Part shown: piece after piece, positions 11,051 to 22,630 of the stretch
How the letters are laid out: every line of letters starts with the position of its first letter
How positions within the stretch are numbered: position 1 is the stretch's first letter
DNA from: Cornus controversa
Taxonomy: Eukaryota; Streptophyta; Magnoliopsida; Cornales; Cornaceae
Reading direction: 5' to 3'
Assembly (NCBI GenBank): GCA_026545225.1
Contig: CM048847.1
Span: forward strand, 6,566,501 to 6,630,500
DNA length: 64,000 nt
Position numbers and translations under genes: made by a program
The notes under the pieces: model-generated
What the model was told of the DNA's origin: nothing
The model's input: the letters and a program-made list of their open reading frames with translations, nothing else
Databases searched by the model: none

Positions 11051-12467
11051 TGATAAGTGTTCAATTCTATGCATTTGAACCCTCTTTATTGCTTATGTTA
11101 GTTCCATTTTTGCGTTTACCGAGATATTTTTATGGTATTTTTGTGTTTTTGATGTATTGCAGGTATTAGAGTAAATGGAGCAAAGTTTGAAGCTATTTGC
11201 AGCTGAAGAGAAAAAATCAGAATTGCAGCCAAAGGCATCTCGATCAATCGAGATGTTGATCTCGATTAATCGAAATCTCGATTGATCGAGATCTCATTTC
11301 GATTGATCGAAATCTCGATCAATCAAGAACCAATCTCGATTGATCGAGATTCTGCAGAACCCACTTGGCCACTTGCTCACCTGCTCTCCCACTTGCAACA
11401 AAATCCCCCTTTTTGCACGAATTAGGGGGATTGTCTGACTTGAACAAGACCCTTGGGGACCTTCTTGATACAAGGGATATATATATATATATGGTGGGCC
11501 CCAAGGTTGAAAAGGAAGCCAAAAAGCACACAAAAATGGCCATATCTCTCATATCTCACATATCTCTCAAAATACATCAGACCATCCAAGGAGAGACCTT
11601 CGGGAGAGGAAGAAGAGGAGCTGAACCAGACCAAGAAGCTTCACTTTCTTCATCAATGGAAGGGTGCAAGGCTGCCATGACCAACTAACTCCTCCACTAG
11701 GGTGTGGTTGACACACCTAGCCATGTAAACTTGTTCATTTTTGTAGCACTTGGGGATTTGTAGTTAAATGTTAATTATTTAGCCTAGTGAATATGTACAC
11801 AAATATATTTCTTATATATATTCATTTGATTTGGAATTTATTCTTGTCTTAGAGTAGATTTTGTCACTTGAATGCACAACATTTGCATATTCCACAAGAA
11901 GTGCAAATGATGGCTAGATAATGGTGTTAAATGAATGTGTGATGTTTGCTTGTATAGACCATGCCAAGACAAGGTAGTTTGGATGCATGTAGTGTTCACT
12001 TAGAGAGTAGGGTAATTAGGTAGTTAGTTAGGTTGAAGAGCTATGCTTGTTGAAGATGGATTATGATAGGTTAGCACACACATTGATCTTTTGATATGTC
12101 ATTGAGGTCACAAGCCTAATGACATTGTTAGGCATTTAATTTATGAATCCCATGCTTGCTACACTTATGAACATGTGAATGGCTAGTGGTGGAAACCACC
12201 CCTAGCTCTCTCTCCCAACTCAACTCTTTAATTTTATTGTCATTTCATTCATGCAATAGATTATAAACAAAAATCTAAAAAACCTATTTTTAGAATTAAA
12301 GTAGAATTAATCTTCCTTTAAGGCAATTTCGACTAGTCCTCGTGGGATCGATACCCTCTATATAGAACCCTATCTACAAAGATTCGTGCTCTTGCGAGTG
12401 GTTAAATTATATTTTGATAAAAAGGGCAAAATTAAGCTTACAATTTAATCCGAGTTTAGCCACATCA
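11051..12467 (+). mobile_element. 5' LTR, family C
   Basis: 1417 bp, TGATAAGTG...GCCACATCA (TGAT/ATCA terminal inverted repeat). Contains a CGAT near-palindrome cluster at 11237-11353 and a TA microsatellite at 11479-11493. The 3' copy is 20 bp longer because of TA-repeat expansion. Homologous to LTR C' at 29991-31360 on the other strand. Short frames inside it are low-complexity readings and not genes. Confidence 0.95.
11237..11353. repeat. CGAT near-palindrome cluster in LTR C, core ATCAAT/ATTGAT
   Basis: Six units of the form ATCTCGATYRATCGAGAT in about 115 bp; several are perfect or near-perfect palindromes (TCTCGATCAATCGAGA). Repeated at 22830-22947 in the 3' LTR with two base differences, and greatly expanded at 18570-18951 inside the element. 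Confidence 0.9.
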
Positions 12468-12473
12468 AAATTT

Positions 12474-12491
12474 TGGCGCCGTTGCTGGGGA
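12474..12491 (+). promoter_or_regulatory. Primer-binding site, tRNA-Asp type
   Basis: TGGCGCCGTTGCTGGGGA, complementary to the 3' end of tRNA-Asp with one mismatch (T for C). Six nt after the LTR. A leader of about 275 nt without an ORF separates it from gag. Confidence 0.9.
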
Positions 12492-12765
12492 CTACGGTGT
12501 AATTGTCGCCATTGAAAGATTAAATCTGGTTTAATTCTTAGGATAGAAATTCTTTCATTTTTTTTTTTGTATATATTTTGTTCTTATTGCTCAAACTTCT
12601 TGATTTTAGGTATACCACATAGCGGGCATCAAAAGGATTAAAGTCGGAACCCTTTGTGAGTATAAAATCTAAAATTAGTAGTTTGAGTTCTTTCATTCTT
12701 TTTCTATATATTATTGTTTAATTTATTTATTTTTGTGTATTGAGGTGTTGTTCTATAATTAATGC

Positions 12766-14070
12766 ATGCTTGGTAGACGGTCCTTGTCACTTCCTTTGCT
12801 TCCTTGTAATATTGAACTTGAAAGAACACTTAGACAACGTAGAGGAACCTCCAAGGACCCTATATTGCCTAGGACTAAAAACATGGATCCAAATGAAAGA
12901 CAACCTCCCGGACTACCTCCTTTTAATCATGAACAACCACCTCCACCTCCACCTCCTCAAGGAGAGTTGCTTATGGACTTTTACCTTCCGACTACATTTG
13001 AAGTACCTTCATGTATCCAATTTTCGGATGTAGCGGCAAATCAATTCGAAATAAAGTCCTCCACCATCAATCTTCTTAATAGCTTCCATGGTCTCCCTAA
13101 TGACGATCCATACCGGCACTTAGATTACTTCCTTTCTGTGTGTTCCACTATTCGTGTACCACACTTTACGGAGGATGATCTAAAGCTGCGTATGTTCCCA
13201 TTCTCCCTAAAAGATAAAGCTAGAAGTTGGTTCAATTCCTTAGAACCTAACTCAATCCATTCTTGGGCGGAGATGCAAATAGAGTTCTTGAAAAAATACT
13301 TCCCAATGGGTAAGACAAGTGATATTCGGCGAGCAATCACCGGATTCACCCAAATTGACCAAGAACAATTCCATGAGACGTGGGAGAGGTTAAAAGATCT
13401 TTTAAAATCTTGTTCGCATCATGCTGTCCCAAAATGGCAGCTAGTGCAAAGCTTTTACGATGGGGTGAGTGAGCAACATAGACAAATGATAGACTCCGCT
13501 TGTGGGGGAGGATACCTTTTGAAAAGCCCAAATGAGGCATGGAAACTTTTTCAAACCCTAAGCAACAATTCAGCTCAACGCTCCTCCACTAGGAAAGGGA
13601 AGGCCACCCAACCTTGTAGAGGAGTGCATGAAATTTCACGGGTAGATGAGGTTGCCATGCAAGTAGAAGCCCTATCCCGAAAAATGGATTTAATCATGAA
13701 AAATGGGCTGCCTACTCCAAGCCAACCTGTTCAAAATCAGGAAGGTTGTTCGTTTTGCTATAGTACATCAAATTTTGTGCGAGATTGTCCTATTGCCGGG
13801 CAATCTCCCGATTATGCTCAAGAGCAAGCGAATGCCTTGTACTCTAAACAAATGAATGATCCATATTCAAACACGTACAATCCTGGTTACAAGAACCATC
13901 CGGCTTTTTCATGGAAACCTCAAGAATCAAGTCCCTCTTTTCAAGGGCAAAATTCTTTTAATTTCCAATCTTAACAGCCTTATTATTGGCCAAATCCTCA
14001 ACCTTACCATCAAAGATCCAATTACCAACAACCACCACCTCCTCCGAGAAGCCAAGGCTTTGAAGAAAGA
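12766..14070 (+). pseudogene. gag: Athila gag, family C (internal stop, zinc-knuckle His lost)
   Basis: Capsid/nucleocapsid protein. Start at 12766 (MLGRRSL...ERTLRQRRG), matching the gag start at 10319. The retrotransposon-gag core spans about residues 100-215 (FPFSLKDKARSWF, AITGFTQIDQEQF). The zinc knuckle at 13747-13788 reads CSFCYSTSNFVRDC; the metal-binding His of CX2CX4HX4C is Asn (codon 13771-13773), while the copy at 41000 keeps His. A TAA at 13972-13974 stands where relatives have Gln, after which the same frame continues through a Pro/Gln-rich linker into the pol ORF from 14071. Gag and Pol were therefore ancestrally one frame. Confidence 0.92.
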
Positions 14071-17000
14071 GTGATAAGCAATCTTGAAGCTAATACCCGC
14101 TTATTGCAAACTCACTCTCAATCAATCTCTAAGCTTGAGGCCAATGCTCAATCTATGGCTGGGTTAGAAGCTCAAATCGGGCAACTAGCTAATGCCTTGA
14201 ATAGAAGGGAGGAAGGTAAGTTGCCGAGTCAACTGGTGGCAAATCCTAAGGGTGTTAATATGATTGAGGATCCATCATCTTCAACTTGTAATGCTCCTCC
14301 GGAGCAAGTTCAATCAATCACCACCTTAAGGAGTGGTAAAATCATCAATTCCATGGTAGGGGAGGAAGAGAAGAAGGAATTTAATGAGCAATCCACAAAT
14401 CCAAAAGAATCCCAATTAAATCCAAAATTGTTTCCGTTGAATCCAAATTTGTATAACATCCCTTTACATCCAAAAGGAAAGGCAAGTGAACTTGTGTCGT
14501 CATCAATTCCAAATCTTGACACTTCTTTTGAATCTCCAGTTCCTTTTCCTCAAAGATTGAAGGAACCTTCTCATTTTGGGAAGCAAGGAGAGAAAATCCA
14601 AGACATGATGGAGATCTTCAAACAAGTAAAGATCAATCTCCCTCTCCTTGATGCTACTCGACAAATTCCCTCCTATGCTAAATTCTTGAAGGACTTGTGC
14701 ACTCAAAAGCGTAAATCTAGGAATAATGTTCCTAAGAAAGTCCTCTTAACTAAGCATATAAGCTCCATTTTCCAACACCAAGCCCCTCCTAAATTCAAAG
14801 ATCCGGGTGCTCCGACCATTTCGTGCACCATCGGAAATCAATCTTTTGAAAAGGCACTTCTTGATTTAGGGGCTAGTGTCAATTTGCTTCCATTCTCAGT
14901 TGACCAACAGCTAGGTTTGGGGAAACTCAAGTATACCACGGTTGTGTTGCAACTCGCCGACCGCTCGGTGAAGCAACCACGTGGCATAATTGAGGATGTA
15001 ATCATTCAAGTGGACAAATTCTATTTTCCGATGGACTTCATAGTCCTTGACACAGAACTGGTCCAAAATCCAATCGACATATTCCTATCATTCTAGGTCG
15101 TCCATTTTTGGCCACGGTAAACGCTTGCGTTAATTGCCGTACCGGAGTGATGGACATCTCTTTCGGGAATATGAAAGTCCGCTTGAACATCTTCAATGCT
15201 TCCCACCACACGTCCGAAGACGAAAGTGAGTGCTTTTGTGTCGATGTTGTGGAAGACCTTGTTCAAGAAGCACTTCCTTCTATTCTTTCCAAGGATCCTC
15301 TAGAGGCATACCTAAATCACTTCAACTATGATGATTTTGATGTTGAGCAATCTATTTGTGAAGTCAACTCAATGCTCGATGTCAGCACTGTCATGGACGT
15401 GCCTAAATGGAGAGTTCCAAGGGAACCCTTACCTCCTTTGTCCGAAACTTTCCAAACTCCTTCTCTAATTTCCCCCCCACAACTTGAGCTCAAGCCTCTA
15501 CCGGCTACACTCAAGTATGTTTTCTTAGGCGCTAATGAGACCCTTCCAGTCATTATTGCTTCTAATCTCAGCAATGATCAAGAGATGGAACTCATCAAAG
15601 TGCTAAAAGAGCACAAGGAAGCAATAGGATGGAGTGTGGCAGATCTTAAGGGAATAGACCCTTCTATTTGTATGCACCGCATACACCTGGAAGAGGATGC
15701 AAAGACCTCAAGGGAGGCACAACGTCGATTAAATCCAAATATGAAGGACGTTGTAATGAAGGAGGTGGTGAAGTTACTAGATGTGGGAATTATTTATCCC
15801 ATCTCAGATAGCAAGTGGGTTAGTCCCACTCAAGTGGTTCCAAAGAAGTCAGGTATTATGGTGCAACCAAATGAAAAGGGTGAATTAGTTCCCCAACGCA
15901 CCACCACGGGCTGGAGAGTGTGCATAGATTATAGGAAATTAAATTCAGCCATAAGAAAGATCATTTCCCCCTCCCATTCATTGATCAAATATTGGAGAGA
16001 TTAGCCGGGCAAAGTTTTTATTGCTTTTTAGATGGATACTCCGGCTATAATCAGGTTGCTATAGACCCGAGGGACCAAGAGAAAACCACCTTTACATGTC
16101 CTTTCGGCACATTTGCTTATAGACGCATGCCCTTTGGGTTGTGCAATGCACCGGCAACTTTTCAACGATGTATGATGTCTATCTTTTCGGACATGGTGGA
16201 AAAATTCTTGGAAGTATTCATGGATGATTTTTCTGTTTTTGGGCCTTCATTTGAATCATGCCTCCAAAATCTATCCAGTGTTCTCAAACGATGTCGCGAG
16301 ACCAACCTAATTCTTTGTTGGGAAAAGAGCCACTTTATGGTTCAAGAGGGTATCGTCCTAGGGCACATTGTGTCTAAGAGAGGAATAGAGATTGATAAAG
16401 CCAAGGTTGAGCTCATTTCCAAACTTCCTCCACCATCAACGGTGAGAGAGATTCGTTCATTCCTTGGGCATGCGGGCTTTTATGGCCGTTTCATCAAAGA
16501 TTTTAGCAAGATCTCTCGGCCTTTGTGTCACCTTCTTGAAAAAGAATCTTGTTTTACCTTTGATGAAGCGTGCCTTAACGCTTTTGAAAAACTCCGCACC
16601 ATGCTCACAACCGCCCTAATTCTAATCCCTCCAAATTGGGCTCTCCCATTTGAGATCATGTGTGATGCATCCGATTATGCCATGGGTGCGGTCTTAGGGC
16701 AACGAGTAGACAAACTACCACATGTCATTTACTACGCAAGTAAAACCCTTTTCGAGGCTCAAATCAATTATACCACAACGGAAAAGGAGTTGCTTGCGGT
16801 AGTATTTGCATTAGACAAGTTTCGAGCTTATTTATTAGGTTCAAAGGTCATTGTCTATTCGGACCATGCCGCCCTCCGGCATCTTTTGGCCAAAAAGGAC
16901 ACCAAGCCTAGGTTGATCCGATGGATACTCTTGTTGCAAGAGTTCAATTTTGAAATTAGGGACAAAAAAGGAACTGAAAATGTGGTGGCTGACCACCTTT

Positions 17001-18397
17001 CTAGAATTCTTGTTGAATCCCTCCATAATTCCATTTCAGTTGGTGAATCCTTCCCGGATGAACAACTCTTTGCTATTTCTCAAGAGAGTATCCCTTGGTA
17101 TGCAGATGTGGTTAATTACTTGGCAACCGGTAAAATACCATCTTCTTGGACCAAACAAGAGAAGGATCATTTTCTCTCCCAATCACGATCATATTATTGG
17201 GACGATCCTCAATTGTTAAAATATTGCCCCGATCAAATAATTCGTAAGTGTGTGCCCAACAGTGAATTCCAAAGCATTCTCAAATTTTGCCATACACTCG
17301 TTTGTGGGGGACATTTTAGTTATAAGAAAACCGCCGCAAAAATTCTTCAATGCGGATTTTTCTGGCCAACACTTCATCAGGATGCATATTCATTCTGCCG
17401 CTCGTGTGAGCGATGTCAGCGCCTCGGCGCGATGTCTCGGAAGGACATGATGCCTCTTAACCCTATTCTTATTGTTGAGATATTTGATGTGTGGGGCATT
17501 GACTTCATGGGACCATTTTCACCCTCTACTGGTCATAAGTACATACTTGTGGCGGTGGACTACGTATCTAAGTGGATAGAGGCTGTTGCTACCAAAACCA
17601 ATGATCACGCAGTCATGGTTAAATTCATTCAAGCTAATATTTTTAGCCGGTTTGGTACGCCTCGGGCCATCATCAGTGACGGAGGTAAACATTTCTGTAA
17701 CCGGTTCCTTCGAACCTTGCTTACCAAATACTCCGTCACACACAAAGTAGCCACCCCATACCATCCTCAAACCAGTGGCCAAGTAAAGGTATCCAATAGG
17801 GAGATTAAGAACATTCTTCAGAAAACTGTTCGGCCTGACTGGAAAGATTCGTCATTGCGACTAAACGATGCATTATGGGCATACCGAACCATATATAAAA
17901 CTCCCATTAGAATGTCACCTTATCGGTTGGTTTATGGCGAAGCGTGTCATCTTCCGGTAGAATTGTAGCATAAAGCTATGTGGGGCACTAAAACTTTCAA
18001 TTTTGACATGAAAAAGGCCGGATCTAATCAAAAGTTTCAATTAAGTGAATTGAAAGAATTGTGACATGACGCGTATGAGAACGCAAAAATCTATAAGGCA
18101 AAGTCCAAATCCTTTCATGATCGTAATATTCGAGTCAAAACATTTTTGCCAGGCCAAAAAGTATGGTTGTACAACTCACGCCTCCATCTGTTTCCCGAAA
18201 AACTTCGCTCCCGTTGGGATGGTCCATTTTTGGTTAATTCCGTCGCTCCCCACGGAGCGGTGGAATTAAAGGACTTGAAAGACGGCGCGTTGTTCAAAGT
18301 AAACGGGCAGCGCTTAAAAGTATGCATGGATGACCAAGTTACCACCGAATACGTGGATGTCGTCACTTTGACGGATCCCGTATATTTTGACTCGTGA
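14071..18397 (+). pseudogene. pol: Athila pol: PR-RT-RNaseH-INT (two frameshifts, two stops, integrase E-to-K)
   Basis: Copies element RNA to DNA and integrates it. Order: gag linker (14071-14760), protease with DLGASVN (Asp at 14863-14865), linker, RT with FMDD at 16217-16228, RNase H with [13 protein letters not shown] from about 16660, and integrase with HHCC zinc region (17285-17420), Asp at 17501-17503 and Asp at 17678-17680. The third catalytic residue, 36 residues on, is Lys (AAG at 17786-17788) where Glu is required, so integrase should be dead. One base is missing near 15071 (protease) and one near 15960 (before RT). TAG at about 17966 and TGA at about 18061 interrupt the C-terminal part, which ends at 18397. 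No chromodomain is seen. Confidence 0.92.
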
Positions 18398-19622
18398 GCC
18401 GATCCGAACGTCATGCCATAGACGTGTAAGGTGGCGTAGCCATGGTAGCTATCATGCTTCCATGATGTCCCTTTAATCCAAGTTAAAGTTTGTATCTAAG
18501 CAATGTAGTATCTAATCCCAAAAAAATCCAAGTCCCTGAAGCATAACTCAAGCTGACTATTTTTGAGCATTTCGATTGATCGAAGCCAGGATCTCGATCA
18601 ATCGAGATTTCGATTAATCGAGATTTCAGTCTCGATTGATCGAAAAAATGCAGAGAATTGCAAATTCAAAAGTCCTGAGAGGTAGTATTCTTCGATAGCA
18701 TTTCGATTGGTCTTCGATCGATCGAAAATTTCGATTAATCGAAGAGGAATTTCGATTGATCAAAGTAAATTTCGATTGATCGAAATAAATTTTTGATTGA
18801 TCGAATTAAAAATCTCGATTCACCAAAGAAAGTCTCGATTAATCGAAGGAGAGATTTTGATCGATCGAAGGTGATCTCGATTGATCGAAGTTGGATTTCG
18901 ATTAATCAAAATCTCGATCAATCGAGATGTACATCTCGATCAATCGAGATGCACGCGATGCCTGCACGTGAGCCGAAATCTTATTTAAACTGTTGGGCTT
19001 CCCTCTCATTTCCACCTTCTTTCCTCAAAACTGTCCAACTTCCTTCTCTTCTTCATGCGATCCAGAGTCTTTGCAAGAGCCATTCCGCACGTGATCTTCC
19101 ATCGCCGATCATCCACCACCGTTCGACATAGTTCGAGATTGCCGCGAGCGCACTCACGCTCATCTCTTCGCGGCTGCGAGTGGGTCTTCTTCTGTTGAGC
19201 CGTTCATCTTCTTCCTCTTGAGGTAAGTGATGCATGGCTACATTTTGCGTCCTTTCTCGCTATTTTTGATAGTTTTACGGTGTAATAAACATATACAGTT
19301 GATGTTGGATTGGATGGGTGCATTTACATTTGTCGTAATGAGATTTTGCGGGTTTTTGGGGGTAGGAATTCATGTAGGAGTGAGATTTGGCATTCTTTTT
19401 GTTTCAAATGCTTAGTGTACGGGTTGTAACCGCGGCACCTTCGTCTAGGTTGCATCCGCTCAGGCTGCCTCTTTGAGAGCAACTTTTTGAATTCTCGTCA
19501 ACATCATGGACTAGGACCTCATTTTCACTTTTCTTCTTTTAGTTTATCCTTAGTTTAATTTTCTTCTTATTTATCTTTTATTTACGTAATTTTTGGAATC
19601 AAGTGCAGACTGTTCCGAGGCT
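18398..19622 (+). other. Spacer between pol and ORF3 of family C element
   Basis: Contains the palindrome array described separately (18570-18951) and then about 670 bp without a recognisable gene. A CT-rich stretch at 19000-19060 precedes ORF3. The equivalent interval of the minus-strand relative (36841-37546) is only about 700 bp and lacks the array. Confidence 0.7.
18570..18951. repeat. Large array of CGAT near-palindromes between pol and ORF3
   Basis: About 17 units of TTCGATTRATCGAA / TCTCGATCAATCGAGA type in 380 bp, spaced 15-30 bp apart, including a perfect TTCGATCGATCGAA (within 18715-18728) and two nearly identical units at the right end. Spacers differ between units, so it is not a simple tandem repeat. 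The units share the LTR cluster's core (11237-11353). Short frames through it are rich in SIDRS-like residues only because of the repeat and I do not call a gene. Confidence 0.9.
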
Positions 19623-20843
19623 ATGGCGAGGGTGAAGAATGCCCCCGGTTCAGTTAGAGACTTGCCCGGGCGAGTCTTCCAATCTCGAAAGTTTCACCTG
19701 GAGCAAATTTTTGACTTGGCAGAGTTCGAGAGGTGTCCCGACAGTGCGTGGACAGTCGTCGAGCTCAGGAGGCATCGCCTCGACCGACTATGTGTGCCTC
19801 CCACCGACGTGGCACACGAGCGCTTAGTGCAGGTCTTTTACGATCACATGACCTACTCCTGCACCACGCCGGATACACTAGAGATGGTCGTGGGCACCGT
19901 CACTATTACAATTACGCCGAGCCGGATTGCTCAGATGCTCGGCATCCCTCACCAGCAGCCACCAGACATGGTTGACCAGGACGGTCGACCATTTTACAGG
20001 GCCGCACTCCCAGCAGACACGACACTATTCTCGATCGTGATGGACATGTGTGGCGGGGCGTTTACCATGCCCAGTCACAATTGCACGTCCAAATCGATGT
20101 GCCCGAGTAGATTTTAGTTCTTGGACACCTTTCTCATCAAGAACGCGTGTCCTCTGCAGCATGTGGCAGAGCGCAGGGGCGACCTCCTCCGTTGCCTCTA
20201 TACTTTCCACACGGGCACTTGGTTTTCTGTCCCATCTCTGATCTGGGGGCAGATGTACAAAGTCTGGGACGGCCTCGTCAACAAGAGGATGAGGCGAGCA
20301 GCGAGTTGGCGGCTTCCCTTTCCTTTCCTGATCGCCGTTTTTCTCAGTAGTGCCAGTATACCGGTCAATCAGACTGACATCCAGTTGGCACCGCCCACCC
20401 GCTTCACATTTACTCATTGGGAGCGGGTGAGGTGACACTTAGAGTGACAGGACCACCAGGGTGATCCAGCAGACGATGTAGATATGGATGCCCCGGTGGA
20501 GACGGATGAGGGAGAGCCTGCAGGGGATGAGTCCGAGGATGAGGGGATGGAGGAGGAGGAGATGGATATGGCTGCAGAGCGGCATGACATCTTAGCGAAA
20601 GGCTACTCCTGCCTGGTGGCTGACGTAGAGCGGCTCCAGCAGGATTTTGACGAGCACGTCCAGGTGACACAGAGTCAGCTGGAGGGCATTCGTTCGGACA
20701 TTTCTTCTCTGGCACAGGGTCAGAGGGCGATTCTCGACGAGTTCTGAGCCTTCCAACAGGACCTGTAGTTCTTGTTTGCAGGACGAGCTTCCACCTCCAC
20801 TTCTGCTCCCACCGAGCCACCACCACCACCCGCCCTCGAATAG
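19623..20843 (+). pseudogene. Post-integrase ORF3 of Athila element (plant transposon protein of unknown function)
   Basis: I recognise this as the plant-specific protein often annotated 'putative plant transposon protein'; its function is not known to me. Start at 19623 (MARVKN), shared with the relative at 36840. Residues 20-80 carry EFERCPDSAW and VVELRRHRLDR; 80-115 RLVQVFYDHMTYS and ITITPSRIAQMLGIPH; 165-250 FLDTFLIKNACP, ERRGDLLR and WFSVPSLIWGQ. An acidic linker follows, then a heptad-like coiled-coil region (20590-20760) and a proline-rich tail. In-frame stops: TAG 20115 (Trp in relatives), TGA 20433, another soon after, TGA at about 20745, and TAG near 20767. No signal peptide or membrane segment is evident, which argues against an envelope role. 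Confidence 0.8.
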
Positions 20844-21540
20844 CTGCATTTATTTGTCTTTTATGTTTTACTTTCCGTATTTTTCTTTCCATATGTTTCA
20901 TAGGCCATGTTGGCCATGCTTTCTTTCATCTTAGTTTTGAGTATTCCAGATGGTTGTATGCTTTGTACTGAACTCATTTTATATATATATGGAATACAGT
21001 TATCTTTTCTTTTATCCCATGTGTTCACTTTACTGTCCTTATTTTTGCTTTCTGTCAATATTTCTGTTCTCTATACTTTGACTATGTATGTAGTACCACT
21101 TATCTAATTGTTATATGCGATTCAGTTGATGACTTCCGTTTATTACCGCCTGGTTTAAATTCCCAATACTGTTGAGATTGCTTCAACGCAGTATAGCGGA
21201 AATAAAGAAAGGCAGCCCCTTTGCGTGCTATACGTTAGCGTACCTGGATAGTCAATATCTTATCGCTTAGACCTCTTAGACAATCGGGAAACACCAGTTC
21301 AGACCCTTAGATATATAGTGATATTGGCATTGTCCGTTTGTGCATAATTATTTCATTATGTTCTGTTTATTTACTTTTTGTTCCTTTTAATGCTCGTGGT
21401 ATCCAGTTGGTGTTCTGTGCAGGTTTTTCTTATTTGTAGGATGACCGCTACTATGGAATACCATTTTTGTCGCATTCAGCAATCCCGGTAACTTCTTTCC
21501 TTGTTCTTCTTGTCCAAACATTGCGGACAATGTTGCATAT

Positions 21541-21553
21541 AAGTTTGGGGGTG
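21541..21553 (+). promoter_or_regulatory. Internal PPT-like motif
   Basis: AAGTTTGGGGGTG, identical over 13 nt to the functional-position PPT at 22631-22643 but 1.1 kb upstream. Counterparts occur in the other elements (51132, 51271, 46908, 62170 on the minus strand). Confidence 0.7.
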
Positions 21554-21969
21554 CGGTATGCTATACCACTTGCATATGCATGCAATGTTCAGTCTTAGTA
21601 TTGAGTGTCATTGTAGAGCAGTTTCCTTGATATTTTTGCATGCTTGCTATGATGTCTTGATTTTTTTTTTAAGGGAAGATCATCCGAATAAATGTCCGAG
21701 GTAAATGCAGTAGGTAGTTAAGAACTTTAACATTGTAAATACCCGCACTTTTGCAAGCTATATAGTAGGCTAGAACGGTCTACATTTCTGTCCAAATACG
21801 AACACGTATGGTTCTTGCCCTAAATTTGTCCTTAAACGCACAAATTCGCACACATGCATTTTAAACTGTGGGGTATAAGTCTGAGGGAGAATTTTGTAAA
21901 TCTCTGTTTTTATCTGAACAACTTAAAGAATAAGTTCTTCCGGTTGTTGTAAAAAAAAAAAAAAAAGAG

Positions 21970-22240
21970 AAAATCTGCAATAAGTCTTCTCACTCAATAA
22001 ACCGGATTTCTATGCCTCAAAGCAGGGAATATTCGCGTATAAGTGTGCAAGGTTGAGCAATAATAAGCGGGTGGCTTGTTTAAGCTCATCGCCTTGTAAG
22101 CTCGGTTATTAAGTCCGAGGGGTGTTTCTTCACCTAATGCCCTAAAGCCAATTGGTTTGGGAGTCATTGGCCCAATGCCGCTACATGAGCTTACAAGAAA
22201 GCAAAAAGAGCTAAGCATTGCACGGTCATCCGCACATGAG
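21970..22240 (+). other. Conserved noncoding block with 11-bp inverted repeat
   Basis: CTTGTAAGCTC at 22093-22103 and its exact complement GAGCTTACAAG at 22187-22197 could form a stem; CATTGGCCCAATG (22165-22177) is a perfect smaller palindrome inside. In the C' element (31795-31910) the two arms have diverged but still pair at about ten of eleven positions, counting wobbles. Noncoding in every frame I checked. Confidence 0.6.
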
Positions 22241-22630
22241 CAATCATGAATGTTTTGCGATAATGAACAGCAGTGTCGAACATTTTCAATGAGTTTTTCT
22301 CTTAAAAACAGATTTATTCATTTTCTTCTCCGAATATGACAAAAGCCACGCGTTAGAATGCATGTTCACTTTTCAAAGAGGATTTTGGGGTCGGAATTGG
22401 TATGTTTGTTCGGACTAGCCATTATGTGAGGACCGTCGTTTATTTATAGCTTGTGCAAGTCCATTTTTGCTAATGACCACATAGTTCTGTAATACTTTTT
22501 GCATTTGCCAAATGTGAAACGAACGGATGATCACCCTTTATCTAGTGATGACTGAGCATGATTCAACTTTTGTATAATATAGTTAATTTCATTTTTGTAA
22601 TATCGTATTGCTAAGGGACTAGCAATATGT

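Larger units (their letters stand above)
20844..22630 (+). other. 3' noncoding region of family C element
   Basis: No gene. Holds a PPT-like AAGTTTGGGGGTG at 21541-21553, an A-run at 21951-21966, and a block (about 21970-22240) conserved with the C' element at 31780-32040 and, more weakly, family D elements. Part of 21120-21300 also matches 35240-35430 of the C' element. Confidence 0.75.

Noticed and set aside
11294..11552. Minus-strand frames in LTR C as LTR-encoded proteins
   Set aside because: They arise from the palindrome cluster and TA repeat read in antisense; duplicates at 22887-23247 are simply the other LTR.
18570..18951. CRISPR-like array (regular repeats with variable spacers)
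   Set aside because: Units are palindromic, variable, unevenly spaced and lie inside a plant retrotransposon; no cas genes.
18793..19131. 112-codon frame across the palindrome array
   Set aside because: Its first half is the translation of the repeat units (SIDRS-like), and its start lies in the array; no homologue in the sister element.
19623..20843. Envelope glycoprotein in ORF3
   Set aside because: No signal peptide or hydrophobic membrane span is visible in any of the three copies; position alone is not sufficient.
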